Assembly: GCA_030041275.1 (NCBI GenBank) | Contig: JASHOE010000213.1 | Location: forward strand, 1 to 55,462 | Direction: 5' to 3' | Length of the DNA: 55,462 nt | Origin: Streptosporangiaceae bacterium | GTDB lineage: Bacteria > Actinomycetota > Actinomycetes > Streptosporangiales > Streptosporangiaceae | Shown: positions 1-8,397 of the stretch, piece by piece | Position numbering within the stretch: position 1 is the stretch's first letter | Layout: every line of letters begins with the position of its first letter | The notes under the pieces: model-generated | What the model saw: the letters and a program-made list of their open reading frames with translations, nothing else | What the model was told of the DNA's origin: nothing | The model's database searches: none | Translations under genes and position numbers: made by a program

Positions 1-197
1 TGCAGCTCGCGAGGGAGGTCGCGTTCGTAGTAGATCGCCTCGACCGGGCAGACCGGTACGCAGGCACCGCAGTCGACGCACTCGTCGGGCTGGATGTACA
101 TCATCCGCTCGCCCTCATAGATGCAGTCGACCGGGCACTCGCCGATACAGGTCTTGTCAAGCAGATCGACGCAGCCCTCCGTGATGATGTAGGTCAC
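1..197 (-). CDS. fdxA: Seven-iron ferredoxin (FdxA type), 3' end outside window
   Basis: Small soluble electron carrier. The first 65 residues carry the FdxA cysteine pattern: EGC, KTC and ECPVDC, then DECVDCGACVPVCP. In this family these residues ligate one 3Fe-4S and one 4Fe-4S cluster. The GTG start at 197 is preceded by AGGAG at a normal distance. The C-terminal part (about 40 residues in relatives) lies beyond base 1. It is divergent from the redox genes that begin at 475 and may supply electrons to them, but that link is inference from position only. Confidence 0.9.
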   Translation of the reverse strand, partial: MTYIITEGCVDLLDKTCIGECPVDCIYEGERMMYIQPDECVDCGACVPVCPVEAIYYERDLPREL

Positions 198-311
198 TCG
201 GTGCTCCTACTCGGCGTGTGCGAGCACGACGCTCGGCGACGATTGGTTGTCAGATTGCCGCGCACAAAGCTAGGGCCGCTGATCATTTCCCGACACTGAC
301 GAATATCCCTT

Positions 312-387
312 GGGGGACGCTTGGGTTCCCCGCCCAGAGCTGGTCCCCCCGGGGGTTTGCCGTCCCCTGAGGGTTATTGGTCCCTGT
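312..387 (+). promoter_or_regulatory. Three G-rich/C-rich half-palindromic boxes upstream of the lipoprotein gene
   Basis: Three consecutive elements start with G runs and end with C runs: 312-331, 351-367 (GGGGGTTTGCCGTCCCC) and 369-386 (GAGGGTTATTGGTCCCTG). A CCCCCGGGGG palindrome abuts the second. The second and third recur before the gene at 1434 (see 1280-1322). The pattern resembles the DosR/DevR response-regulator box (GGGAC-N-GTCCC type), which is inference. The distance to the ATG at 475 is about 88 bp. Confidence 0.5.
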
Positions 388-474
388 CCCGGCGAAGCTG
401 CGCGGCCCTAATGTGCCGCGGGGTGCGCCGTAGTAACCGACGAGGGTCCACGTCATACCGAAGGAGAGAATGCC

Positions 475-1035
475 ATGCGCAACCGATGGTGGCTGGCCCC
501 CATCCTCGCGGCGGCGGCCGTCGTGCTAACAGCGTGCGGGAGCGGCAGCCCGACGAGTTCAGGAACATCCAATTCCGCCGCGGCAGCGGGTGAGGCCAAT
601 GCGGCAACCAACGCGGTTGCAATCAAGACGATGAGCACGAGCAAGGGAACTGTGCTCACCAATGCGAGTGGGATGACCTTGTATTGGTTCGCCGCCGACA
701 CGGCGACTCAGTCGAACTGCACAGGCTCGTGCGCCACGTACTGGCCGCCGGTGCTAGCAACGGCAGCCACTGCGACTGGCGTTTCACTGCCGCACGGCTT
801 CGGCACGATCAAGCGGGCGAACGGACAAACACAGCTCACCTATGACGGACATCCGCTTTACACGTATTCGGGTGACACGGCGGCCGGCATGATCAATGGC
901 AACGGCCTCAATGCTTCGGGCGGTCTGTGGTGGGCGATAACCCCATCCGGCGCCGACCTCGGAGCGAGTACGACGACATCGAGTTCCTCCGGCAGCTCAG
1001 GCAGCTCCGGCAGTGGCTCCGGCGGCGGCTGGTAA
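475..1035 (+). CDS. Secreted-repeat lipoprotein (COG4315 / Lipoprotein_15 family)
   Basis: Exported lipoprotein of 186 aa. It has a short basic N-terminus (MRNRWW), a hydrophobic stretch and a lipobox LTAC with the lipidated Cys near residue 21, followed by a Ser/Gly/Thr linker. The body carries two copies of the secreted-repeat motif: a first unit around residues 60-100 (LYWFAADT...C.GSCATYWPP) and a second around 120-165 (LTYDGHPLYTYSGD...NGLNASGGLWWA). A Ser/Gly-rich tail (SSSGSSGSSGSGSGGGW) follows. The AAGGAGA ribosome site sits 7 bp before ATG. The molecular function of the family is unknown. A perfect hairpin follows at 1087. It shares promoter boxes with the next gene. Confidence 0.85.
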   Translation: MRNRWWLAPILAAAAVVLTACGSGSPTSSGTSNSAAAAGEANAATNAVAIKTMSTSKGTVLTNASGMTLYWFAADTATQSNCTGSCATYWPPVLATAATATGVSLPHGFGTIKRANGQTQLTYDGHPLYTYSGDTAAGMINGNGLNASGGLWWAITPSGADLGASTTTSSSSGSSGSSGSGSGGGW

Positions 1036-1086
1036 CCCCGCAGCCAGTGCCGTGCCGGTCGGCAGGTAACACGCTGCTGACTTCCA

Positions 1087-1132
1087 CCAATCGGCAGTGC
1101 CCCGCACGCAGCTGCGGGGCACTGCCGATTGG
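1087..1132 (+). terminator. Perfect 20-bp stem hairpin terminator
   Basis: Left arm 1087-1106 and right arm 1113-1132 are exact reverse complements around a 6-base loop. There is no T tract, as is common for actinobacterial terminators. It ends the lipoprotein transcript. Confidence 0.85.
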
Positions 1133-1279
1133 CGGCGGATTCACCGGCCAAGAACCACCGGCTGACTTAGCGCTTGCAGCGCGTAGTCAATCGACGCACC
1201 GCGGGCGGATGGCAATCAGAATGATTTCTGGCACCCGATATTGACCTTCTGTAACTGCTCGTATCCCAAGGTAGCCGGA

Positions 1280-1322
1280 CCCCCTAGGGGTTTCTCGTCC
1301 CCAGAGAGATTGCCGTCCCTGT
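1280..1322 (+). promoter_or_regulatory. Second copy of the GGGG...CCCC double box
   Basis: GGGGTTTCTCGTCCCC at 1287-1302 and GAGAGATTGCCGTCCCTG at 1304-1321 align with 352-387 upstream of the lipoprotein gene, including the flanking CCCCTAGGGG palindrome. The remaining part of the gene-free stretch 1036-1433 holds only the terminator at 1087 and no recognisable gene. Confidence 0.5.
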
Positions 1323-1433
1323 GCGGAAGCTACCTGGAGGTTCTAACTTTATGGCTGGTAGGGAATTAGCTCGATCTTCAGCCTCGCGCCGAGGGCAACT
1401 CGTGTCCTCGGTGCGCTTACTGACGGAGGGCAC

Positions 1434-3083
1434 GTGGTCCCTAAGCACCGGAGGTCGGAGAATCCGCCGCTGGCGCCGGTTGGTTCGCCCGTGCACACGG
1501 GTGAGTTCGAGGCGGTCGGGTACGACCAGGCCGTTGCGACCGCCGTGCGCGCGAATGTGCACACCGGGGTCGTGCGGGCGGGCAACGGCTACCCTGCGCC
1601 GGACTATTACGAGGAGCTTGCCGCCGAGCCAGACTGGGTGGCAGAGCTCGAAGGGCAGTCTCGACAGGACTGGCATGCCTGGGAGGACTGGGGACCGCCG
1701 CCCGTGCTGCATCCTGATCACCCGTCGGCGCCGGTGCCACGGGTCTACCTTCCTGACGATCATCCGTCTGGGCCAATGGCTGTCCCTCGCGCGCTAGCAC
1801 CGCCGGGTCGTGCTCGCGCCGGAGGCCGGCCCTCTCCACCAAGTCAGGAGCTACGTCCGCTGCCTGCCGTCAGGGACACTGACGGCCGAAGCTCTCGAGG
1901 CCCCGCGGTGCCGACACCGCGTGACCCAGGCCGGGCGCGAAGTTCCGGACGGCACGCGGCGGTGAGATCGGAAACCGTCGGCTATGTGGCCGCCGCTTCG
2001 GCAGGCGCCGCGGCGGGCCAGATGGACCCAGACGTTCTGCGCTTCCGCCGCGAGGCTAACGGGTACCAGCGGGAGACCGGTCTGCCGCGCCGCGAGGCTA
2101 ACGGGTACCAGCGCGAGACCGGTCTGCCGCGCCGTCAGGCGAACAACTACTCGCGCCAATCTGATCTGCCGCGCCGCGATTCCATCGGCTACCAACGGCA
2201 GACGAGTCTCTTCTGGCAGGAAACCACCGACTACCGCCGCGAAACCGGTCCGTTTGGACCTGGACCCGGGCCAGCACAAAGCGCGCAAGAAGCGCAAGAA
2301 GATGCCGCGGCGATACGCGAGGCTGCGGAACGCGAGGCGGCCGCGATAACCCAGCAGGCGACGAGCCGGGCGGACGTGATCACGCAGCAGGCGACGAGCC
2401 GGGCGGACGTGATCACGCAGCAGGCGACCGGTCAGGCAGCTGCGATACGCGGCGCCGCCGAGCAGGAGGCCGCAGAACTGCGGGCTCGGATCGAGTCGAT
2501 TCTCGGCGAACTGAACCGGGCGACCGGGTACGTCGCCGAAGGCCTCGCCCCTTCGGCGACGCCGGCGATCGCTCCGGCACACCCTGGCGCCAGGCCAGAT
2601 CTCCCCGGCAAGCGTCCAGGGCCGGCAACCGCTCCGGATCTGCCTGGCGCCAGGCCCGATCTCCCTGCGAAGAGCTCACCCCGGCCCGCCACCAAGACCG
2701 CAAGGCCCGACCGGCCAGGCACCAAGCCTGGCGGGCCGGCCAAGCAGACTGCGACGCCGACCAAGATGGGGCAGGCAGGCGGACAGCGCCCCACAGCAGG
2801 CAGACAGCGCCGCGCCGCGCGCATCGTTATGGCCGGCACCGCCGCGCTGCTCTCGGTCGCCCTCGTCGGAGCTGTCACGTATACCGGTATTCACGGATTC
2901 AGCTTCTTCGTGTTCCGAGAAAGCGGACAAGGCGAGACGCCAGGCAGCTTTAAAGACGCGAACTTCATAGCTGGGCAAAAAGAATGTCCTGGCGCCGTGG
3001 TGTGCCCTCCGGCGCACCACACCGTGGCTCCGACGGGAAAGCACCATAAGACGTCAGCCCAGACCACCAGTGCCACGAAGTGA
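1434..3083 (+). CDS. Coiled-coil, repeat-rich protein with one C-terminal membrane segment
   Basis: Protein of 549 aa of unknown function. In order it shows a disordered Pro/Arg-rich N-terminus and, around residues 200-280, degenerate repeats of the form R-R-E-A-N-G-Y-Q-R-E-T-G-L-P. An Ala/Glu/Gln-rich coiled coil follows around 290-370, with repeats TSRADVITQQA and a heptad-like AAAIRGAAEQEAAELRARI. Then come Pro/Asp/Lys repeats (PGARPDLPGK) and one hydrophobic helix near 465-485. The coiled-coil part resembles DivIVA/F-type ATPase-b scaffolds, but no family can be named. GTG at 1434 follows GGAGGG closely. The gene is followed 62 bp later by a ferric-reductase-like gene, suggesting one transcript. 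It may be a membrane scaffold for the redox proteins (inference). Confidence 0.7.
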   Translation: MVPKHRRSENPPLAPVGSPVHTGEFEAVGYDQAVATAVRANVHTGVVRAGNGYPAPDYYEELAAEPDWVAELEGQSRQDWHAWEDWGPPPVLHPDHPSAPVPRVYLPDDHPSGPMAVPRALAPPGRARAGGRPSPPSQELRPLPAVRDTDGRSSRGPAVPTPRDPGRARSSGRHAAVRSETVGYVAAASAGAAAGQMDPDVLRFRREANGYQRETGLPRREANGYQRETGLPRRQANNYSRQSDLPRRDSIGYQRQTSLFWQETTDYRRETGPFGPGPGPAQSAQEAQEDAAAIREAAEREAAAITQQATSRADVITQQATSRADVITQQATGQAAAIRGAAEQEAAELRARIESILGELNRATGYVAEGLAPSATPAIAPAHPGARPDLPGKRPGPATAPDLPGARPDLPAKSSPRPATKTARPDRPGTKPGGPAKQTATPTKMGQAGGQRPTAGRQRRAARIVMAGTAALLSVALVGAVTYTGIHGFSFFVFRESGQGETPGSFKDANFIAGQKECPGAVVCPPAHHTVAPTGKHHKTSAQTTSATK

Positions 3084-3145
3084 CATGCCATAGGAAGCAA
3101 AGCCGCGGGGGAGTGGGCTAATCCTCCGGAAGGAGAAGCTGCGAG

Positions 3146-4168
3146 ATGGCTACGACAAGGGATTATGGGCGACGCCAATACTCTGGCGAACAGACCCCAT
3201 ATCCCGCCGAGCCAAACCTTTACCCCGCCGCTTACGAGGCGGACGCATACCCTGACTCAGGCGTATACCCTGACAATGCGCTAGAAGCGTGGGGCGATGA
3301 AGCGGAGTCGGCGACTGACCATCAGCCGCGCCGCCGCCGGTCCAAGAGCGTGGACGATTGGATGGAGGGCCGGTTCAAGTTCGGCGGAGCCGGGTTCAAG
3401 CGCAAAACTGCAGCACTAATTCTGCTAGGCGCCTGGGGCTTCCTGCCCTTGTTCTTCATGCTGCCTTCGCTCTTGACGTTCAACACGAACACCATTGGCG
3501 GGTCGGTCGACGACACGCTCGGCACCGGGGCCATGGTGAACTTGTTCATGTGCCTGCTGGTCACGCCAACCGTCACACTGACCGGGCAGCGCTGGTTCGT
3601 CCCGCTGCGGCGCTGGTACGGGATCATGTTCGCGTGCTGCGGCATCGGCGACGCGCTCGGTGCCGCTTTCTTCGATGACTTCGCGGGCAACCCCTTCGCC
3701 AAGTTGGTCGAGCACACCTTCACGCTCATCGGATTCCTCATGGTGATGCTGGCCATCCCGCTGTTCGTCACGAGCAACAACTGGGCACAGCGCAAGATGG
3801 GCCGGTACTGGAAGAACCTGCAGAGGCTCACCTACGTCATCTGGGGGTTGCTCTTCTTTCACCTGGCCACGCTGGAGGGCTTCGGTTATCAGCGCGGCCT
3901 CAACGGCTCTGGGTTCGCTGGCGACGGTGACCCCATCTTCCACCAGCGTCTGTACCAGTACTGCGCGTGCAGCGTCTTCCTACTCACCCTCAGACTGCCG
4001 CCGGTGAAGCGCTGGATCCTCGCCCGCCGGCAGGAGGGCAGGAACAAGCTCGTCTACGCGACTGTCGTGCCGATCTTCGCGCTCTTCCTGTTCGGGTTCG
4101 TCTTCATCGTCAACGAGTTGATCTTCAAGGGAACGCACTCCTTCGTGGAAAACCCGAGCAACGAATAG
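3146..4168 (+). CDS. Ferric-reductase-like transmembrane protein (haem b type)
   Basis: Integral membrane protein of 340 aa. A hydrophilic Tyr/Pro-rich N-terminus (residues 1-90) precedes about six hydrophobic segments (LILLGAWGFLPLFFML, MVNLFMCLLVTPTVTL, LIGFLMVMLAIPLFV, YVIWGLLFFHLATL, YCACSVFLLTL, IFALFLFGFVFIVNEL). Histidines in VEHTFTLIGF and FFHLATL are candidate haem ligands, as in the MsrQ/YedZ-type ferric reductase domain. No FAD/NADPH-binding domain is present, so electrons must come from another protein. The NuoF-like protein encoded at 5094-6752 is one candidate (inference). GGAAGGAG lies before ATG 3146. The N-terminal Tyr/Pro richness matches the style of the neighbouring 4213 product. 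Confidence 0.75.
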   Translation: MATTRDYGRRQYSGEQTPYPAEPNLYPAAYEADAYPDSGVYPDNALEAWGDEAESATDHQPRRRRSKSVDDWMEGRFKFGGAGFKRKTAALILLGAWGFLPLFFMLPSLLTFNTNTIGGSVDDTLGTGAMVNLFMCLLVTPTVTLTGQRWFVPLRRWYGIMFACCGIGDALGAAFFDDFAGNPFAKLVEHTFTLIGFLMVMLAIPLFVTSNNWAQRKMGRYWKNLQRLTYVIWGLLFFHLATLEGFGYQRGLNGSGFAGDGDPIFHQRLYQYCACSVFLLTLRLPPVKRWILARRQEGRNKLVYATVVPIFALFLFGFVFIVNELIFKGTHSFVENPSNE

Positions 4169-4212
4169 ACCCGCAATCGTCGTCGGCAGCGGAGTCGGGG
4201 AAAGAGGGCCGG

Positions 4213-4893
4213 ATGAGCGAGTCGTACGCCAGGCGCGGGTACGCCGATCGCGGGTACGCGCAACGCGGGCCTGCGCAACGCGGGCCTGCGCAACGCGGGC
4301 CTGCGGAACGCGGGCCTGCCAGGGGCGGCGATAAGAGCACCCACTCTGGAGGTGTCATAGTCGCTGCTGTTAGCGTCCTCTGTGCCTTCTTGGTGCTCTG
4401 GGGGCTGTACTACGCCTCCGGTATCGGCCCGCGTCATCAACGCGCGCTTGCCGCTGCACAGTGTGAGCCCAACCTGCTGTCGGTCAACGTGGAATGTACT
4501 ACCGTGCCCGTGCTGAACAGCCAGTACAAGGGCATCGCTAATCCGGCCATTCAGCAAATTAATGCTGACGTGGCTCTTTATAGCGCGAACGAAACTCTCA
4601 GTCTCACTTCGGCTGAGGCAGCCCTGAGCGCGGAGGTGACAGTAATGAACGGGTTCGACAAGAGCCTGGCGAAGTTCCCGTTCCCGCCCTCCGTCGCCCC
4701 TAAAGCCGAGGCGCTGATACGGGCTATTAGTGCCCAGGCCAAGCTGACAGCCGAGCAGGCACGGTCCTCCTCGCTCGCGCAGATGCGGTCGTTTAACAGC
4801 CAGATCAGCGTTGCCAGCGGCGTCGTCCGGACCGACTTGACGCTCGTCCTCAGTACTCTCGAAAAGCCAGTCACACCGAACATGGAGCCTTGA
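4213..4893 (+). CDS. Small single-pass membrane protein with RGPAQ repeats
   Basis: Protein of 226 aa, unknown family. Residues 5-35 are tandem repeats of RGYA(D/Q) and RGPA(Q/E), encoded by an obvious near-15-bp DNA repeat. One transmembrane helix follows (GVIVAAVSVLCAFLVLWGLYY). An extracytoplasmic domain of about 165 residues has two cysteines (QCEPN and VECTT), likely disulfide-bonded, and a largely helical Ser/Ala-rich remainder. ATG 4213 was chosen over the longer in-frame reading because AGAGGG precedes it and the longer reading runs back through the preceding gene. It lies 44 bp after the ferric-reductase-like gene and is likely co-transcribed. It is convergent to the gene ending at 5094. 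Confidence 0.7.
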   Translation: MSESYARRGYADRGYAQRGPAQRGPAQRGPAERGPARGGDKSTHSGGVIVAAVSVLCAFLVLWGLYYASGIGPRHQRALAAAQCEPNLLSVNVECTTVPVLNSQYKGIANPAIQQINADVALYSANETLSLTSAEAALSAEVTVMNGFDKSLAKFPFPPSVAPKAEALIRAISAQAKLTAEQARSSSLAQMRSFNSQISVASGVVRTDLTLVLSTLEKPVTPNMEP

Positions 4894-5093
4894 TCCCGCG
4901 GCCTCCGGCGCACGGATGTCGGTGACCTGATTGCGCAGCGGCTCTGTCGAGCTGCGGCCTGCTTGGCATGGCCGAGACGCCGCGGCTTCGTAGTCCGGGC
5001 GGCTGTCAGCGACCACGCGACCGACGCGCAGAGCACCTGGCGAGCAGGTAGTACCGACGGCGCCCTTGTGATCGCGGCGCGGACAGCGGCACC

Positions 5094-6752
5094 TCAGTCA
5101 ATCGGCCGCGGGATCTGGCGGCCAACGTCGGACAGCTCGGCGATCCAGGCTTCGTGAACGTCGTCCGGGTCGGACGACGCTGGCTTGCTGGCGACCAGCC
5201 TGAGGTTGCCGTTCTTCTTCGCGGCTACTTTGCCCTTGGCGGGCTCCTTCGGCGCTGGAAGCGCAGCAGGTGCCGGCGCCGCGGAGCTGGCGACCAGGCG
5301 CAGCGCCAGTGACGGGCACATCTGGACCGCCTGCTGTGCCTCCTGCTGCAGCCAGCGCGGTACCGGCATGTCCAGGAGTACCGGGTAGCCCTGGCCGTCG
5401 AGCTGTACCAGTTCCGGCACCAGGTGAGCGCAGAGCCCGTGCCCGCGGCACCGGGTCCAGTCAACCGTCAGCCGGGCGTCACCGCGCTCGGCCGGGGCCA
5501 GCGGCAGAATCCCCTGGACTTTCCGGCCGCAGGTGCCGCGGAACAGGTGCGCCGCGACGTCGTCGGTGAATACGTCGAGAGCAGACAGCACGAACCGGAA
5601 CACTCCGTCCGGATGGGCGCACGCTCCCCGGCCTTTCACGGCGGCGGCCGCGCGGCGGGCGGTGTCCAGCGCATCGACGCCGCCTGACCCGTCGGCCAGC
5701 GCGGTCAGCGCGCGGGCGATGCTGGGCAGGCCTAGCTTGCACGGCCCGCACTGCCCCGATGACTGACCGGCCAGGTAGCCTGCCACCCGCGCCACCTCGC
5801 CGAGCGGGCAGGTGCCGTCGCCCAGCGCGAGCACGACCCCGGCCCCCAGCACGCCGCCAACCGAGGTTAGCCCGGCCCGGCTGACCGGGGTGTTGTAGGC
5901 GGTCTCGGTCGGCAGCCACATGCCGTGGAAGCCGCCAACGAGCACGCCCTCGTAGGGCGCCGCCACGCACAGGTCGAGTACCTCGCCGAGCGGAATCCCG
6001 GCCGGGACCTCCACGACCGCCGGCCGCTCGGCCGAGCCGCTCACGGTGAGGAGGTACGTCCCTGGCTCGTCCGCCGTCCCGGTCGAGGCGAAGCCTTCCG
6101 GCCCGAGCATGGCCAGCACGGCGATCTGCGCATACGTCTCGGCGTTAGAGAGCAGCGTCGGCCGGTCATCGACGCCGTAGTCGCTGGGCAGCACCTTGCG
6201 CCCAGGGGGCAGCGCAGGCTTCCCGTTCAGCGCGTTGACCAGCGCGCCCCCCTCGCCGGACACGAACCTGTCCGGCACCTGGACCACGCGCACCAGGCGC
6301 CGGAGGTCAGGTGCCGCCTGGGCTGCCGCGCTGAGCGAGCGGGCCACGTCAGACCTGGTGACCCCGATAACAATCTCCGGCGCCTGCAAGGCCCAGGCGG
6401 TGGCTAGCGCGCCACCTAGCACGAGGTAGGGCGACCGCAGCATGAGCATCCGGTCCTTGGCGCTGCCCGGCTCGCCCTCGGTCCCGTTGACGAGGACCAC
6501 GGGCTTCCGCTTGCGACGGCGGGCGGTCTCCAGCACCGACTTGACCTTGCGGCTGACGGGGAACGCTGCGCCACCCCGCCCGCGCAGGTCAACCTGTTGC
6601 GTCATGCTGATCAGCTGGTCGGCCGTCAGCCGCGGCATCGAGCCGAAGACCTCATACTGCGTGGCCAGGTCTATGCGGTCCACGCGGTTCAGGCCGGCGG
6701 TCATGCGGGCCTGCCCGATGCACATGACCTCGGGAACGTCGGCCAGCGTCAT
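5094..6752 (-). CDS. NuoF-like flavin/FeS oxidoreductase with C-terminal 3Fe-4S ferredoxin
   Basis: Protein of 552 aa, probably a peripheral NADH-oxidising electron donor. N-terminal NuoF/51-kDa core: FMN/NADH motifs GRGGAAFPVSRK and NGTEGEPGSAKDRMLM, then an SLBB-like stretch around 230-280. The NuoF 4Fe-4S site reads SSGQCGPCK with C335 and C338 and a fourth ligand C378 (GRGACAHPDG); the usual first Cys is Ser332. The C-terminus (about 428-490) is a ferredoxin with C435, C441 (CRGHGLC) and C479-Pro, a three-Cys pattern typical of 3Fe-4S ferredoxins. A Lys/Ala/Pro tail follows. ATG 6752 has GGAGGGAGC upstream and overlaps the stop of the membrane gene (ATGA), so the two are translationally coupled. 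NuoE and NuoG are absent, so this is not complex I. Confidence 0.85.
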   Translation of the reverse strand: MTLADVPEVMCIGQARMTAGLNRVDRIDLATQYEVFGSMPRLTADQLISMTQQVDLRGRGGAAFPVSRKVKSVLETARRRKRKPVVLVNGTEGEPGSAKDRMLMLRSPYLVLGGALATAWALQAPEIVIGVTRSDVARSLSAAAQAAPDLRRLVRVVQVPDRFVSGEGGALVNALNGKPALPPGRKVLPSDYGVDDRPTLLSNAETYAQIAVLAMLGPEGFASTGTADEPGTYLLTVSGSAERPAVVEVPAGIPLGEVLDLCVAAPYEGVLVGGFHGMWLPTETAYNTPVSRAGLTSVGGVLGAGVVLALGDGTCPLGEVARVAGYLAGQSSGQCGPCKLGLPSIARALTALADGSGGVDALDTARRAAAAVKGRGACAHPDGVFRFVLSALDVFTDDVAAHLFRGTCGRKVQGILPLAPAERGDARLTVDWTRCRGHGLCAHLVPELVQLDGQGYPVLLDMPVPRWLQQEAQQAVQMCPSLALRLVASSAAPAPAALPAPKEPAKGKVAAKKNGNLRLVASKPASSDPDDVHEAWIAELSDVGRQIPRPID

Positions 6753-7798
6753 GCTCCCTCCGTCCCTGGATACGACGGGTACGCCGATGAGTCCGGCTCG
6801 GGTCCGGGCTGCTGCGGCGGGTAGTACCACGGGCCGGACGAATTGCCCGGCTGGTCACGGCGCGGCGGCGAGTACGGCCGCGCAGACAGATAGGGCGTGC
6901 CGCGCGGGAAGCTCGGCTGGTGCGACACGGCCGGGCGGCCAGAAGTCCCTGGCGGAAGCGCACGCAGCCTTGTCGGCCCGCCGGGCATGGCTGGCCGCGG
7001 GTCATACCCGCGCCGGTCCTGGCCCAGCGCGGGCCCGGCGGGCACCCAGGGCATCCCTGGCTGCACCGCCGCGGACGCCCGGTCGGGCACCGGATGCGCG
7101 GCCGTCTCCTTGCGCCCGCGCAGCGTGGCCACCAGCCTGACGATGAGGATCAGGCCGACAGCGGTCAGGCAGGCCCCGTAGCTCCAGTCCACGTACGGCT
7201 TCGCGGTCCGGCCAGCGAGCAAGCCGTGCACGATCGCCAGCGGCCAGCACAGGTAGGCGGTCGCGTGGATGGCGCGCCACGTCCACGACCACCGGTCGGC
7301 GAACCGCCCCCGTGCGATCCCGGTCACAATCAAAACGATCACCAGGTCGGATGCAAGCGTGCCTAGGCCGATGTAGAACGTGCGCCCGCGGGCCAGGAAC
7401 GGAACGAACGCATCTATCACGTGCGATCGGTGCGCGAGGATCTCCAGCACGATGTGGGTGACCAGGAATGCGAGCGCGGCGAGCGACACCGCCCGGTGCA
7501 CCGCCTGGGAGACGACCCGGCCTGGTGGTCCCATGACGATCCGGTCAGCGGCGAGGATGCCCACGCCCACCGACGCCGTCAGCCCGACCAGGGCAACGAC
7601 ACCCGAGTAGAACAGCATGAAGCGCTGGAGCGCCGCCAGGATGTGCTGTCCGAGCGGCGTGTAGCTCGAGGCCGCCGCGCCAGCGATGACGACGAGCACG
7701 ACCGCGACCCAGATGATGCGCCCACGCGGCAGCGTCGTGACTCGGGCCACCGACATTGCATGCCGCCGACGGCGTGAGCGGGCACGCCTGGATGACAC
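6749..7798 (-). CDS. Ferric-reductase-like transmembrane protein
   Basis: Membrane protein of 349 aa. About six hydrophobic segments lie between residues 27 and 225. Paired histidines in the ferric reductase pattern are HRAVS, FLVTHIVLEILAHR, RAIHATAY and IVHGLLAG, suitable for two b-type haems. The last 120 residues are a Pro/Arg/Ser-rich cytoplasmic tail. GTG 7798 was selected because GGGAGGACTCA precedes it. It overlaps the NuoF-like gene by four bases, so it probably passes electrons from that protein through the membrane (inference from coupling and haem histidines). It is a second paralogue of the 3146 gene in fold, not in sequence. The 287 bases upstream, to 8085, hold no gene. Confidence 0.8.
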   Translation of the reverse strand: MSSRRARSRRRRHAMSVARVTTLPRGRIIWVAVVLVVIAGAAASSYTPLGQHILAALQRFMLFYSGVVALVGLTASVGVGILAADRIVMGPPGRVVSQAVHRAVSLAALAFLVTHIVLEILAHRSHVIDAFVPFLARGRTFYIGLGTLASDLVIVLIVTGIARGRFADRWSWTWRAIHATAYLCWPLAIVHGLLAGRTAKPYVDWSYGACLTAVGLILIVRLVATLRGRKETAAHPVPDRASAAVQPGMPWVPAGPALGQDRRGYDPRPAMPGGPTRLRALPPGTSGRPAVSHQPSFPRGTPYLSARPYSPPRRDQPGNSSGPWYYPPQQPGPEPDSSAYPSYPGTEGA

Positions 7799-8085
7799 TG
7801 AGTCCTCCCGGGGGGCGGCGCTGCGGCCGACCCATTGCCTGGAGCTTCCTTTCCGGATCCCAGTCGCCAGTGCCTGAGATCCCTACCAGACCCCGCTGCA
7901 GACAACATTATCGTTCTTGATCACCAGTTCGCAGCGAAACTGCCGGATCCCGGGAGCGCTGCCAGGGGCTCAGAGCCTGTTTCTTCCGGCCCGGCAACGT
8001 ACCAACAGCAGCCGGCCGGGAAGTCATTCGGCCAGCGCGCAGTTGACGCACAAGAAGTCTTCCGCAAGCCAGGAGGGATAGACAT

Positions 8086-8391
8086 ATGAAGGCCGTTATC
8101 GGTGGTGCGGTCGTCGCGGACGCTCCGCAGTCGGACCTTATCTCCATCGAGGGCAACTACTACTTCCCGCCTTCCGCGATTAGCGCTGGCGTTCTCAGTG
8201 ACAGCCCGACGCCGTATACCTGCCCGTGGAAGGGCGTCTGCCAGTATCACGACGTGTCGGCGGCTGGTTCCACTCATCACGACGCAGCGTGGAGTTACCC
8301 AGACCCGTATCCGACATCTTTTGAGCGAGTCGGCAAGGATTACTCCGGCTACATTGCCTTCGATAAGCGGCAGGTCACGATCGCCGAATGA
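8086..8391 (+). CDS. DUF427 domain protein
   Basis: Protein of 101 aa that matches the DUF427 fold by its characteristic order: MKAVIGGAVVADA, then IEGNYYFPPSAI, then a CPWKG motif, then AAWSYPDPYP and a C-terminal GYIAFDKRQVTI. It is complete for this short family. AGGAGGG stands 8 bp before ATG. The biochemical role of the family is not established. It is followed after 6 bp by a methyltransferase gene, so the two may form a small operon. Confidence 0.9.
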   Translation: MKAVIGGAVVADAPQSDLISIEGNYYFPPSAISAGVLSDSPTPYTCPWKGVCQYHDVSAAGSTHHDAAWSYPDPYPTSFERVGKDYSGYIAFDKRQVTIAE

Positions 8392-8397
8392 GACAGC

